Shown here: piece after piece, positions 13,525 through 25,500 of the stretch
How the letters are laid out: the number at the start of each line of letters is the position of its first letter
Numbering within the stretch: the first letter of the stretch is position 1
Source of the DNA: Penelope pileata
Lineage: Eukaryota; Chordata; Aves; Galliformes; Cracidae
NCBI GenBank assembly: GCA_013396635.1
Contig: WBMW01005750.1
Coordinates: 357,538-421,537, forward strand
Direction: 5' to 3'
DNA: 64,000 bases
Notes under the pieces: generated by a model
The model's input: only the letters and a program-made list of their open reading frames with translations
The model's database searches: none
What the model was told of the DNA's origin: nothing
Program-made: the position numbers and the translations under genes

Positions 13525-13646
13525 CAGCTCTGTCTTTAGGTCTTCTACTGTACTTTTCTCCTTCTGTAGTTCTTGTGTTAGGTTTTTCACTTTCTGTTCT
13601 TCACCTTCCCGAAGGCTGATTTCTTCATCATACTTTGCTTTAAGAT
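13525..13646 (-). CDS. EEA1: EEA1 exon 8 (coiled coil)
   Basis: The exon is 122 nt: two bases completing Asp172, then 40 codons beginning LKAKYDEEISLREGEEQKVK and ending VEDLKTEL (residues 173-212). Human has IKSKYDEERSLREAAEQKVT and ends IQDLKTEL. The acceptor is TTACTTAG at 13647 and the donor is CTG|GTATTC at 13525. The whole exon is heptad coiled coil. Confidence 0.96.
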
Positions 13647-13732
13647 CTAAGTAAACAAAAGTTAAACAAATAATCACTTGCACAAGTTGCACAAGCAGAG
13701 AATAAAATCAGATCACATATTAGTATACTCAC

Positions 13733-13840
13733 CCACAATTTCAGTGGCCAGTTGTGCTGCTTTTTGCTCAAATAAGTCTTTCATTTGCTTAATATTAAAA
13801 TTTTCTACTTGGATCTCTTCTAGTTGTCGTTCTAATGATT
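13733..13840 (-). CDS. EEA1: EEA1 exon 7 (coiled coil)
   Basis: The 108-nt exon enters in phase 1 (completing a Glu codon) and leaves in phase 1. It encodes SLERQLEEIQVENFNIKQMK followed by DLFEQKAAQLATEIV, residues 136-171. Human EEA1 has SLEQQLEEAQTENFNIKQMK, then DLFEQKAAQLATEIA. The acceptor GGAAATAG at 13841 has a weak pyrimidine tract; the donor is GTGG|GTGAGT at 13733. Only 86 bases separate it from exon 8. Confidence 0.96.
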
Positions 13841-15568
13841 CTATTTCCATAAAAAGAACAGTATTACTTTCTGAAATAGCTAGGATGAGGTTATACAGTT
13901 TCTCACATCAATAACAAACCACAGTAGATAAAAAATTAATCTAAGTTCATTTTGCTAATCCAGTTAGCTTAATAAAGTGATCAACTTCACTGGAGTTAAG
14001 TGTCTACAAGCATGACACTGGAACCTGTCACTAGCAGAGTACTATGCAGGATTAAGTACATATTGGTTTTCACTGGACACAAATAGCCCTTCAGATCATC
14101 GTAACGTGCTGCTGAATTCCAAACCCTGAACTGTGATTAAAAGCTCTTTAATCATGATCAGTCAGATACTTTATGGACACATAAGGATAATCTTATTTCT
14201 TGAGTGCCTTGTGAAAATGAAACATGGAGAAAAAATCATTGACCCGGAAAACGACGACAAAATTCATTGGCTTCTTAGCTAGCAGTAAGTACAGAAGAGC
14301 ACCGAATAAAACTAGCACTGACAACTGCTATAGTTTGAATGTCAAGGCACGGTCTTTCTCAGCAAAAGACTTGAATTGAATGCTTGAATACATGAGATGA
14401 CATGTGCAAAACATCTTCAATACTATTAATGAGAACTGCTTTCACAGTCAGGAGAATTCCTGACTCACTTCTAGAAACTGCAGATCCCAAGCCTCCGGAC
14501 CGTTTCCCCACACTACAGCTGTCTTAAGCACTTGCAATGAACTTTTTTCAGTAATCATGCTGGTGCAGCATGTTAGGTCTTTAGTTTACCAAAAGTGCTT
14601 TATCATCAACCTACAAACAAAATCCCAAAACAAAATCCCAGAAATCCCCAAACAGTGCAGAAATTAATACAATAAAATGTTAGACACCTGTAGATGTAGA
14701 TGTTGTCAATCCATCAGACTTAGAATCCTTAAGAAAATAGAAGAACAAATGCATCATTAGACAGAAGGAATAAAAACTTCTACTTCAGAAGTTCAGCCCA
14801 CTTTTGGAAACGGCAGAAATAAAGACTTCTTTGCTAACACACTGCACAGTGGTATAAATTTCAAACATTTATATCTGGAAGACTGGAAAAGACCAAGATG
14901 ATTTTTCATTTTTTTTTTACACTGTCAAACTTCCAGACTTGCAAGACTTCAGTGACAAACCCCTCCCCTCCCCTTTCCTCAATATTGCGATCTGACCTAA
15001 AACAGACATTATTAAATACATCTGAGAAGGCATTTCGTCTGAATGCAATTTCTGATGTTTACAACAATCCAATATCTAAGTAGTTCATAGTAATAGAATT
15101 GTTTCCCTAGGGTACGATACATTGTAATTTGCTTTGAATTGTTTGCTCTGTTCACACAGACTTCTGAGAAATCACACTAATACACTTCCTGCTTTTTCGT
15201 TTGTTTGCTGTTTGAGGGTTTGGGGGTTTTTTTGTTTGTTTTTACAACCAAGACCCCATTGCCCTTTTTCTTAACAGGTAAAACACATTCAATTTCTTGT
15301 CTTTCACAAACTCTGAATAAGTCCTGAATAAGCCCACCAGAAAAGCCTGAACTGAACTTGTAGTAAGCACTACCATTACCTACTCCAGCTTTTTTCTTCA
15401 GATTTACATAGTTACATTGTGGAGAGAAAAATAGCTTTGGTTTCAAGAACACGTCAATATTCAAGTCATGGAACTAACTAAATCAGGCCACGTGCCTTAC
15501 AAAAAAGGTATTAATCTTCAATGTCAATGCTGACGATAAACCTGCTTCAAGTATTTTAAAGCAATTAC
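13841..15568 (-). other. EEA1 introns 6 and 5 (either side of exon 6)
   Basis: Intron 6 is 13841-14687 and intron 5 is 14728-15568. Both are AT-rich; nothing recognised apart from exon 6 itself. Confidence 0.9.
14688..14727 (-). CDS. EEA1: EEA1 exon 6 (short hydrophilic linker)
   Basis: This 40-nt exon has 13 codons plus one base, reading DSKSDGLTTSTST. The matching human stretch is EAKPDGLVTDSSAE, so the linker is only partly conserved, as expected for a break in the coiled coil. The acceptor is CTTAAG at 14728 and the donor is ACAG|GTGTCT at 14688. The exon is very short and would be missed by ORF-based methods; frame continuity with exons 5 and 7 supports it. Confidence 0.92.
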
Positions 15569-15634
15569 TTGCTGCTGCTGCCCCTGCAATTTCTCTAGTT
15601 CTTTCTTCAATTCTTCTGAATACCATCTCTCCTC
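15569..15634 (-). CDS. EEA1: EEA1 exon 5 (coiled coil)
   Basis: The 22 codons (residues 101-122, phase 0/0) read EERWYSEELKKELEKLQG followed by four Gln. Human has EEKWYSEELKKELEKYQG followed by LQQQ, so this bird gene carries a short CAG/CAA run at the exon end. The acceptor is CTAG at 15635 and the donor is CAA|GTAATT at 15569. Phase 0 entry means it can follow either exon 4 or the candidate exon at 17.2 kb. Confidence 0.96.
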
Positions 15635-15655
15635 CTAGAAAGTAAAAAAAGAGAC

Positions 15656-15700
15656 GGGGGGGGGGGGGGGGTNNNNNNAAAGGGCGCGGTGGGGGGGGGA
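15656..15700. other. Poly-G tract with six Ns (probable assembly error) in intron 4
   Basis: Sixteen G, a T, six N (15673-15678), then AAAGGGCGCGGT and another G-run lie inside the 153-base intron between exons 5 and 4. Homopolymer G and a tiny N block point to a sequencing or gap-filling problem. The true intron length is unknown. Neither neighbouring exon is affected. Confidence 0.85.
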
Positions 15701-15787
15701 GAGAACTGTAAATTTGGTTGCTTAAGACAGCGGAATGTGTTGTAATTTGAAACAGAGAACCACATGCAAGTAAAATACATTTCCAAC

Positions 15788-15842
15788 CTTCAGTGAAGCT
15801 TGCAAGTCTTGTACTTCTTGTCGGAGCAGTGATACTTCATCT
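15788..15842 (-). CDS. EEA1: EEA1 exon 4 (start of coiled coil)
   Basis: The exon is 55 nt: one base completing Arg82, then 18 codons, DEVSLLRQEVQDLQASLK (residues 83-100). Human EEA1 has DDVTLLRQEVQDLQASLK here. The acceptor is TTATTCAG at 15843 and the donor is AAG|GTTGGA at 15788. The heptad-like spacing of Leu and Val marks entry into the long parallel coiled coil that makes EEA1 an extended tether. It is followed closely by exon 5, across an intron of only 153 bases as assembled. Confidence 0.97.
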
Positions 15843-17192
15843 CTGAATAAATACATCCACAGAGTGGAGAAAATCAATACGCAGTGGTTATATTGTATCA
15901 ATGATGTACAAGTTATAAAGCATACTAAATAACTGAAAGACAGCAACAGACATTACATAAAGTAAAAGCATTACATAAAAATAATTTACATAAATACAGT
16001 TATTTTCAATTTTTTGAAATTTGGAACCAAGCACATTAACAGATACTTATCAGTTCACTTTGTGCATCACCTGAAAAATGCTAAAACATTAATTGGATAA
16101 GTAAAGAAACAGACATGTAAAAAGTCCCATGAAAACAAAATGCAAATCTAATTCAGTGCATCAGCTTGACCACAAGTTCACAATTGCAAAGCTGAGCACT
16201 GGGACATTTAGCTGTTTTACAGACCTTTTTATAAAAAGGACAGGTCTATTATCCTTCACTTCCCACATCACATAAGGAACACTGCTAAGAGACAGCATGC
16301 TATTTTGTTCCTTCTGAAATATGTAGTTACCTAAGTTTTCATCCACACAGCAATTCAGTATGCCCCCTGGATACACTCAATCAATGGTTTGAATGCTTAA
16401 AGCCTTGGGATTTTAAATTCTCAAATTTCAGGCTCAAGCCTCGAGCCATGCAGGAACACAAGATTCAAGGCTAAAATTGTTACTAACTGGTTTAGGCAGC
16501 ACCCTTCTAAATCTCAGGTCTCCTTACAGAATTGCTTAACGATACAGACAAGGATAATGGTGCATCACTGAGATGCAGCCACTCTGAATGCAAACATACC
16601 CTTTTCCTATTGCTCGCACAGTGGCAACACAGAGGCACGCAGAATAAGTACGTGTGGGTGTCAATGCCAACATACTCTCTCTGTTTTATACCACACAATT
16701 TTATCACTCCTGTTCTGCATTATCCCCTCCTCCACAGATGTTCTTTTAAATTGTCTCATACTTAGGAGAAAAACAAAACAAAGCAAGCTATTCCTTAGCT
16801 AAACCGCAAAGGAAAAATTCAGCCTTCATGCTAACAACAGGTCAGGGTCATTACAAAGCAAGTGAAACAACATGCACTTGAACTGAAGAAAGAACTCCAA
16901 GGCTGACCAATTTTAATGGCCAAATGAACATGTGATATGGGGAAGATTTTTTTTTTTAAAAAAAGGATCTTCTGCTATTTACGCATTGTTCAGCCTGTGT
17001 GAGACAAACAGACGTTCCCAAATAAAACTTGAATATTAGAGACAGGTGTAACTGCAACTCAAAACTCATATATTGTTTGGGAGTGGAAAAGCAGGAGCTG
17101 CTTTCTCACCAGTATTAAGTAAATCAGCTAACATTCAAAGTGAGGTTATAAATGAAATCTCAGGCAGGTGAAATACAGGGCTGAACACATAC

Positions 17193-17262
17193 CAGATCTG
17201 CAATACTAAAGGATTTATGATGCTCCAGTTCTTTGTACATTTTTGAACTGTATAAAAATAGC
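17193..17262 (-). CDS. Candidate alternative exon, phase-equivalent to EEA1 exon 4
   Basis: A 52-nt pure pyrimidine tract on the minus strand (17271-17322) leads to acceptor CAATTACAG|GC at 17262. A second acceptor, ATACAG|TTC at 17247, lies 15 nt further on. Both read openly to a good donor, CTG|GTATGT, at 17193, giving 70 or 55 nt. Exon 4 is also 55 nt, and both forms share its phase-2 entry and phase-0 exit. Read after exon 3, the peptide is SKMYKELEHHKSFSIADL preceded by either Ser or RLFLYS. Joined to exon 4 it would hit a stop within two codons (CTG AGA TGA), so it would have to be mutually exclusive with exon 4. I do not recognise the peptide, and it may be a cryptic exon. Confidence 0.3.
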
Positions 17263-17270
17263 CTGTAATT

Positions 17271-17322
17271 GAGGGGAAAGAGAAGGGGAAGAGAAGAGGA
17301 AGAGAAGGGAAAAGGAAAAAAG
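17271..17322 (+). repeat. 52-nt pure purine tract
   Basis: An uninterrupted G/A run on the plus strand, so pure pyrimidine on the EEA1 strand. It immediately precedes the candidate acceptor at 17262 and would act as a very strong polypyrimidine tract. Near-mirror GAAGG/GGAAG blocks also give triplex (H-DNA) potential. Confidence 0.9.
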
Positions 17323-19893
17323 TACCCCTCTACTGTAGTTGCCTCAATATTCCCCAACATCGTTTTGATGGTTATGAGACGAAGCCTAAATTTGGTTTAC
17401 CTGTCCAGCAGAAAATGATTAGAAAAGAAGAAAAAAGTGTAATGAATCACTCTAGAACTGTAACTGTTTGTCTTACTGCCACTCAAGCCCTCACCAAATC
17501 TCCCTTTCTGCTAGTGCTGTTAAAATTCTGCCCTGTTCTCAACACGCCTCCTGAGCCCCACCATCCAGCAAATCTCTGCTATCTTCTCCTTGTGGTCCTC
17601 TCTGCTCCCCAACTGAAATGCTGATGCCCCCATTCAGGCACTGAGTACCACTGGCCCAGCTAAACTGGACTGGGGAGAGTTACATGATTAGTCCTGGCAC
17701 TAGACACAGTACTTTATTGGTGGGGGGGCTGAGGACACAGGGTAATTCACTGTACCCAGCTCTCTCCATTGACTAAACAAGGAACTTCACAGCTCAATCT
17801 TGGCCTTACGAATCACGTGCAAACTTCACTGCTAGGCTGCTAACAGAGTGGCCCCACGCTGCTGGTTGCAATATTACTTTCATGCAATATTCCAAGTATT
17901 GAAAAAACGTGTTTATGTTGAATGAGAGTTTTCTCAAGCAAGCATGCAAGTGAGAAACACCAAAAAAATGCAACTAACAGGAAGAAATAGCTCGTGTTAC
18001 ACAACAGCTCTCAGCAGACTCCCTTCACTCCATCCAAACTCCCTGACCTTGTCCACTTATTCAATGATGTGAGAGAGAACAAAAACACTTGTCCTTAAAC
18101 TGTCAAGAGGCTGAAAAAAATTGAATTGCACCAGCCAACATCTGGTTGACATTGGAAACTTGCAGGCATAAAAATAAATCTTTCATAAACTATATAAACA
18201 ATATAGTTATGACCAATAAATCCCCATGTGAATGCTATTACTCTGCTACGAGTATCATTTCGGTCTAAGTTACCCTGCTCTGAAAAGGTTTAAACCAAAC
18301 AGAGAAGAAATATTCATTCTTGAGTAAATGTGCACATAGGAAACCCAATATAACCCTGCTAGTACAGTATTATTTCCTCATATCTAAGCCTGAATTTCCA
18401 TTTCTTTTGTTCTCCTCGGGCTACATAACTCCCTTTCTTTTAAGTTATCCTCCACATCTTATAGATTCCTGTTGGTCCCTCATACTGTGGCAGAACACAG
18501 AATAAAAGCGATCATAAAAATAGCACAATTGGGAAAAAAAAATCTACTCCCTTCGAACAGTGGCAGCATGCTCGCTCTAAAAAGCGATAGTAATTTGCTT
18601 TGCTCACTAGCATATATTCAGCCAAAAACCCACAGCAGCTGGAAAAGAACAGAGCACATGAGGAAGGGCCCATCTGTGCACGATAACATTGGCTCTTCCT
18701 GGCTCAGTCTGCACGACACTGGGGAGATTGGGGAGATAGGGATCTTCACTTGGATAATAATCAAAATATGTTACCTTCCACACGCTTTTCTCAACAAAGT
18801 ATCAACCTACTGTGAGTTACATACATTGAAAAAATATATGTATTTAAGTATTTATCATTTTGGTTCACGTATCTACCAGTCACAAACATCTGAATGGTTT
18901 ACTTCCCACAGCAGCAGAAGCCAGCTCCGTTATCAGGTGAACGCTCGCAGGGTTATGCAGTGTGTACCTTTGAATAAGGTCACAGCCAGCAGCTCACTGT
19001 GACACTGTTGTGAACAAACCAAGAGTTTGGGGGAGGTGTGACCAACCTGCAGTGCAGACTGTCATTTACAACCATTCAAAATAAACACTAAACAGAAAAA
19101 GAACCAGCAGGCAGCAGAAGGAACCCTGTGTAAACTTTACCTAAGAAAAAAATTCCCAAACCAACATGAGGGATTACTCAAACACAGAGAGACTACTCTG
19201 AACTGTTCTAAGAGTAAGTTTCATTTCATCAATGCCTGCTATATACTGCTGGTCTCAGAAATACAACAACCTGATGTGTTTCCTAGGAATATACTAAACA
19301 ATACGCTTTTGATCAAAGAGTTAAATAAAATAAATCAGAGAAGATTTCTGCAAATGAGGATGGAGTTTCTGGAACATGAAAGGGTGATACAGTGACACAG
19401 ACAGAGAGACTTCTCAGATTTACAAATAACTAGGAGATGTGGGAATCCACTCAGGCAAAAACTGATGCTGTAATTACCCGGTAGGTACCCTAACCACTAA
19501 GACAAAATCAGGTTTCTCCTCTGTTTCTTATGGTTCTCCCAACCATGCTCAAAAGATGAAATTTCAGCTTTACGCTGTAAATAAGAATGAGCCAGTATTT
19601 TTCTGCTACACTCCTAAAAATCATTCCAGTTTGTTACACTACATTCTGAGCTGCATGAAAAAATGTTGATTGAATTAACAATATAAACATAAGCAACTGA
19701 CTTTCATTTACTGTCACATCAATATCAGTCAATGTAAGTTTCAAGCTGCTTTTCAATTGTAGTTGAAAACAGGATATGAACATTTAAGTACTTCACTACA
19801 TAATTAAGTGTTCAAATTAATACAGCCTCCAGTGTAATTAGAAGCAGCTCAACGCGGACACAAAAGCACGAGCACAAAAGGGTAGTGTTCCAC

Positions 19894-20021
19894 CTTTCCG
19901 GTGACAGATGACCTTCCCCTCCACGAGTTGAATCATTGCCAGAATTATGAACTGCTTCATAGTGCTTGAACAGCTCCTCTGCTGATCCATGAGACTTCAT
20001 ACAGAGAGGACAGATAAAACC
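19894..20021 (-). CDS. EEA1: EEA1 exon 3 (Rab5-binding C2H2 zinc finger)
   Basis: The exon encodes residues 40-81 plus two bases of codon 82. It begins GFICPLCMKSHGSAEELFKH and continues with YEAVHN, giving C-x2-C-x12-H-x4-H, then a Gly/Ser-rich linker ending HLSPE. In human EEA1 this finger binds Rab5-GTP. The hydrophobic residues I recall as Rab5 contacts (human Phe41, Ile42, Pro44, Met47, Tyr60) are all present. The acceptor is TAATAG at 20022-20023 and the donor is AAAG|GTGGAA at 19894. The phase 2 end pairs with the single leading base of exon 4 to make an Arg codon. Confidence 0.97.
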
Positions 20022-21597
20022 CTATTACAAAAAGGAGAGAGAAAAAGGTTGTGAGAAGCAAAATTTGATTTTTTCCATCCCCGTTCAAATCTAAATGTTG
20101 TTTTTGTATCTAAAAGGCAGCAGATATAATTGTTATTTTTTAAAGATCATACTAAGCATTTCCTGCTCTGAGAACAGCTCTAGCAAATAGAAATTTAGAA
20201 AATGCCTACAAAATGTATATTTATTTCCTTATTTACTGTTGTTTTTTTTCCCAGCAGCATTACCTACTTGTAACAAAGTCCTTATTTAGAAAAATGATCA
20301 TTTAGAAGGACTGCATCCCAATCATCATCACATTTAGGCTACTGATTTTAGTATGGGTCAGGAGGCTAAGAATCACTTTTTACCTTGCATATAATTAGTT
20401 AGTAAATGCAATTCACAGAAATACTGTCTCAAGGAAATCACATCTCTACAGCCCAAAGAAGTCAGCCTCTTTAATTCCAGAACACTTACTGAAAGCTTAG
20501 CAGAGCAAAATCTCAGCAGAGCAATCCCGTCATTCTACCCACTAGCCCTCAGCCAAGTGAAAACACTTATTACTATGCACCTCTAAATGTTTGTGGAGCG
20601 CCCAAACTGCCACTTGCCAGAAGCATCGTCCATCTCATTTTTTTCAGCAACCTGCTTCTAAGGGCTGCACTTTGTTTTGGTTCTTCACTCATGGTTATCA
20701 TGCCTACTCCCAGCCTAATTCTCATTTACGCTACAGCCAATAAGCACCACAAAGAAATTTCAGAGCGAAAGTAAACAATTTAGTCTCATATTAAAGGCTC
20801 CTTATGCCTCCAAATTGTGTAAAGAGAACCTCATGCAAGCGAAATCAAGGTCCCTCGGCTGCTAAGACTTAAATAACCAAACACTCACATGGATTCAATC
20901 CAAGAGAACTGTCACGTTCAGGAATTCAAACATGGCTGAAGCTCCAGAGCACCAAAGAAGAATTTTATATACTGCTATTATTTATTTATGTTTCAGAAAT
21001 TAATAATTAAATATAGTTGTTTGTAAAATCATATTGAAGACTAATTTTAGCACAATTTTGTTTAAAAAAATGGTACACTCCATCAAGAGTCAACCACCAC
21101 GTACTTGTTTATAGAACTGATTTGTTCCACTCCGGGTCAGAAGAAGTAACTAACTCATACCCCGGTGTACATAACACAGGTACTGAAAGATGGTTCAGCT
21201 GCTAAGTTCCCAATAATGTTTATCTGATGGCAGTGAAAGTACCAGAGGGAAATTCTAGAAAATTCCTGACAAACAGCAGTAGCAGCAAACTACAGGAGGG
21301 GTCAAAAAGCAAGGAATGTATTTTAACTAGCAGGTGAAAGCGCACAGACTCAGACGGTGACACTGCAAAAGAATCCCCAGGATGGAAGGCTACCGAGTGA
21401 TTCCCAGCCTGCTGCTCAGCTTCCCAGGGCAGGAAGGTCTGCAGCTCACAGGAAAAAGCAGACATTCCTCACTGCACAAGTGAGAGCATCTGGAAAGAAC
21501 AAGTGTAGAAAATTGCTCAGCCCTCTCCTTCCTTTTGTCCTTTATTTTTTTCCATTTAAAGAGCAGAGTCCATTTCTTTGTTTGGTTTTGGGCTGGG

Positions 21598-21637
21598 TTT
21601 TTTTTTTTTTTTTTGCTGTTTTTTTTTTTCTTTTTTG
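21598..21637. repeat. T-rich tract in intron 2 bordering a GC-rich block
   Basis: A 17-T run, a short GCTG break, an 11-T run, C and six T. On the minus strand these are A-runs at the end of a GC-rich block extending to about 22.45 kb, which could mark an old retroposed copy. I recognise no gene or element in the block. Confidence 0.7.
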
Positions 21638-22500
21638 GCGTGGGGTTGGGTTTTGTTCTGTGGCAAGAGGGGCCCTTGAGGAGAGCAAAGAATAGGTTAT
21701 GTTCACAGTTTGCCCCAGGGGACAGCCATCAATCATGTGTCTCATCATTAGGCAAAGCCAGCCCAAGGTTTCCCAGACAGGCAGGCGGAACTGACTGCAG
21801 CAGCAGCAAGGAGGGGGCTGGGGGCAGAGGCAAGCTGCCAAGCAAGGGACCGGGCTGCAACTGAGCCCCCGGGGAACAGAGCTCCTGCGGGGAGGCAGCT
21901 TTGCTATCACCAGAAAGGGGGGAAGCACGACAAAACCTCCTCGTACTCACAGAAGCCACTTTCCTCTCACATGGGCAGGGCGCAGAGCACATCACCATGG
22001 CCTGGGCCTCTCCTCAGCAGCACCATGACCTCACTCAGAGGGACCTGGCGCTGCCGGAGTCAGCCCTGCCTTACAGCTCTCACACACGCCCTCACACTAA
22101 CACAGCATTTCCTATAGGTCTGAGCCACAAGCTCTGATTAAGATGTTACCCTTCTGCAAAGGGGCATCTTTGTCACAGAAAACATCACCCTGCTGCTTGC
22201 AGAGGTGGGGTGGGCAAGAACACCAGCTCCTACCTGCAGCACTCCAGCTCTCACAGCAGGGCCTAAACTCTACGCACCCAGGCCTGGACTGCTTCTCGCA
22301 GGCTGATAATGCTGCTGAATAATAATGCTGCTGAAGTCAGAGCTGACAGCTGAATATTAATCCAGTTCTCTTTACAGAAAGGGGAGCAGAACCATCAGGA
22401 CCTCCCTGGGCACCAGCCCAGAGCAGACAGAAGAGTACAGCTGTCCCGCAGCTATTAGCCCCACGTAACAATCTTGGTTGGGGTGATGGGTCTCTCTCAC

Positions 22501-22517
22501 TTTTTTTTTTTTTTTTA
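22501..22517. repeat. Poly-T run (17) in intron 2
   Basis: Simple homopolymer just past the GC-rich block of 21.65-22.45 kb. Confidence 0.9.
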
Positions 22518-25500
22518 TAGTTGCATTTTAAAGAAAGACCTTGTCAAGACAAGCATTGTCTTGAGACGCAGTTTGAAAACATGCAAAAGTACACTGTATC
22601 AATCTGAGGACAAATGTATGAGAAGGTGGAAGAGAAGGAAAACCGATGACCTGAGATGCTTAAATCTTGCAAGAATTTTTGTTAGTTTCCAGGAATTTAT
22701 ATCAAGTGCAAGACACAGTCCTGTATCAGGACAATGCTCTGGATGAGGAGGAGATTGCACAGTTACTACCATGAGATGTATCACTGGTCACCCCAACAGG
22801 GGGAGGAGGGCAGGGAGGTCTTCATTCTTCTAAGTCTACACTTGCCTTCCTGAACTCACAGACTCTTCCACAGAACAAGCCAGCACTGCCCTTGCATTTG
22901 ACGAAGAAAACTACCACATAACATGCACAATTACACTTTTCAAAAGGCTGCATTTGCCAAGAGACATTTGGTAAACTTCACTTGAAAATGCATTTGCGAG
23001 TTACTTTGCATAAAGCACAGCACAACCACAGAGAAGTGAAAGGCATTTAATAATCTTCATTTCAGAAAAGCAAAGATTTCACTTATGACCCCTGCAGTGC
23101 TGCAATGTAACTCTAACTCCCTAGCTGATGTTTCTAATTGGGTTTTATCTTTTGCTTTATGCAAGATGAAAAGAGCCCCCCAAAAGATAAAGGATGCTTT
23201 TTGTTTTTATATACAGAGATCCTTCCACCAGCAGATGACAATTAAATAAAAATAAAATGACAACCACCCCATGCGGGAGTTTTTATCACAAACGCATTCT
23301 TAAGATCACCACAGACCTTCTGAAGCAAGATGGAGCAAGAATATTAAAAAAGAAAAATCCAAAACAAAACACCACATACATGCACGAACAGTCCACCAGG
23401 AATCAGCTTACAGTAGTGTCTGACCCACTGCTCAAGGCACTCCAATGAGAATGAGACAGGAATTTCAAACCCCAATTTTCTGATTCAGCATCCAGCACCT
23501 CCACGGCACCCCACTGCTCCCTGCAGGACAGGTCTTTCTTAGTGTAGACTTCAAAACAGATGAGTTTCAGACAAAGAACAGACATTGTTATGCAGAAGCT
23601 GTGTAGGAAGGCATCTCAGCTTGAGTTTCAATGACAAATTTTACCAATGATCGTGGATTCCATGGACGTACTAGAGCTTTCTTTATTTGCCTTTGTCAAG
23701 AAAGACTTATGACCAAGCCTGTAGAAGAGAAAAACAGCTACATTCTTCTAATAATTAAGATTTACTTTCAGACCTGATAAAGTTAGGCTTCTCAGTGCTC
23801 TCTCCCCTAAAAGGCATATGAGGTAAATGATTCCTTGTGGGAAACATCAATATTCTTACGAAACATTAATACAGCACTTTTTGGGAAGTAAGCCAGGGCA
23901 CCAAAAGCAACACTGGAAGTGAACTCTTGCAACAAGAGCTACCATATTCATTTTTATTGTACCAATATAATTTAGAAGGCTATTAACTGTCCAAAGAACC
24001 TTGGCCTCCCACACAGGAGCACTCCCCAGCAAGAGCTGGGGCACAGACTTGTAGGCACACTGCAACCTGCCATAGAGTCCTCCTAATCCTCAGCCATTTT
24101 AGAACTGATTTAGAAACAGTTTACAAAATAGAGAAATTCATGTATAGGACTGAAGGTGCTCTGCTTCTCTGGCTTCTCCTTGTATTACTCTATAGGACTG
24201 ATGGAGGAGAAAAGTAAAAATGAAAATGTCAGCCTTCTCAGAACATTACCTTTCTTGTAATGTTTTTCCTCATCATTATGTACAAACATGACCAAAACAT
24301 GAAGTTGTGTGGTGTGACAACACGTTTACAGAAGAAATACTTTCCCCATTCACTAGCAGAGAAAATTGAAGATGTTCAAAGATATTTCTTCAACGAGCTG
24401 AAGGCTTCAGCATGCAGCTTTAAAAAAAAAAACAAACAACTATGCGTAGGCGTCCAACTCTCCAACCACTATCAATGGAGAACTATTTAATACAATTAAA
24501 AGAGCAAGCAACTTATAAACTGACCTAACAAATGCATAATGGAGAGCAAAAGAGCTCCCCTGGCTCCATCACTGATACCTGAAGCTTGAAGCACCCGGAT
24601 ACATATGCCTTAAATCTAGAGCTAAGCATCAACCGACTGTTCTTTTTCCCAGAGCTTTATTGAAATAGTCTCTACAGAACTAACATGAAATCTTGTCTTA
24701 TGTAATTAATGAGTGAAATACAGTTTACTTGAGGCTCCTTTTTCACAAATTAAAACTGGAGCTATGTGGTAGAAAGAGGCCACCTCCTCTTTAGGGACAG
24801 TCCCTAATTTGCTTATAGACTTGGAGTACAAGAGAGAAGGCACCCTAGGTAAGTTTGGAAGTCACAGATAACTATGCAGCTTCCTTAGCACTTTCTTTAA
24901 ATGAGATGACAGCCTATTCTATTCTACTGCATAGAACTGAACAAATGGCTGCTGATATACAGCTGTCTGTGGTAGAGAGCCACGTAACATGAAGAGTGCA
25001 CATGCAGCTTTATTTGCTAATACAAACAGAACTTCTGCAACATCTTGCATTTTTATCCCAGCAGTTACATCATAACTCAAGCTTAAAGAACCAAGGAACT
25101 TTGTTATTTTCCACTGAAGTCAATTTTGTTCCGCAAACACTCTTCTTGGAAAATATTTAAGTACTGTGGTGAACAAGCAACAAAAAAAATCTGCCATGTA
25201 ATTGCTACTTTTACCATACAGGAAAGGCGATTAAATAGTCTACCACATACATACTATGGAACAGCTTTGTCCAATACCACACTGACTACAGCATGTTTGA
25301 CATTTACATGACCAGACTGCTACTTTAGATAAATTTGAGAGTTTCTGGGCTTCATCTTTGACCTTACAGAAATACTGTGACAGCGCAGTCTACCGTCTGT
25401 TTACAGTGAGCCACATGAACAAAAAGCGATAGCTATGATTCAAGTCCAAAGCTACAATATCTTCCAGATCCATAGCCATGATCTGTGCTTGCCAGTGTCT

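Larger units (their letters stand above)
15843..19893 (-). other. EEA1 intron 3
   Basis: Contains the candidate alternative exon at 17.2 kb and its purine tract. The rest, including a 176-codon plus-strand open frame at 18472-19002, shows no recognisable family. Confidence 0.88.

Noticed and set aside
18472..19002. 176-codon plus-strand ORF in intron 3
   Set aside because: Antisense to an EEA1 intron, no domain or family resemblance, no plausible splice or promoter context. Likely chance.
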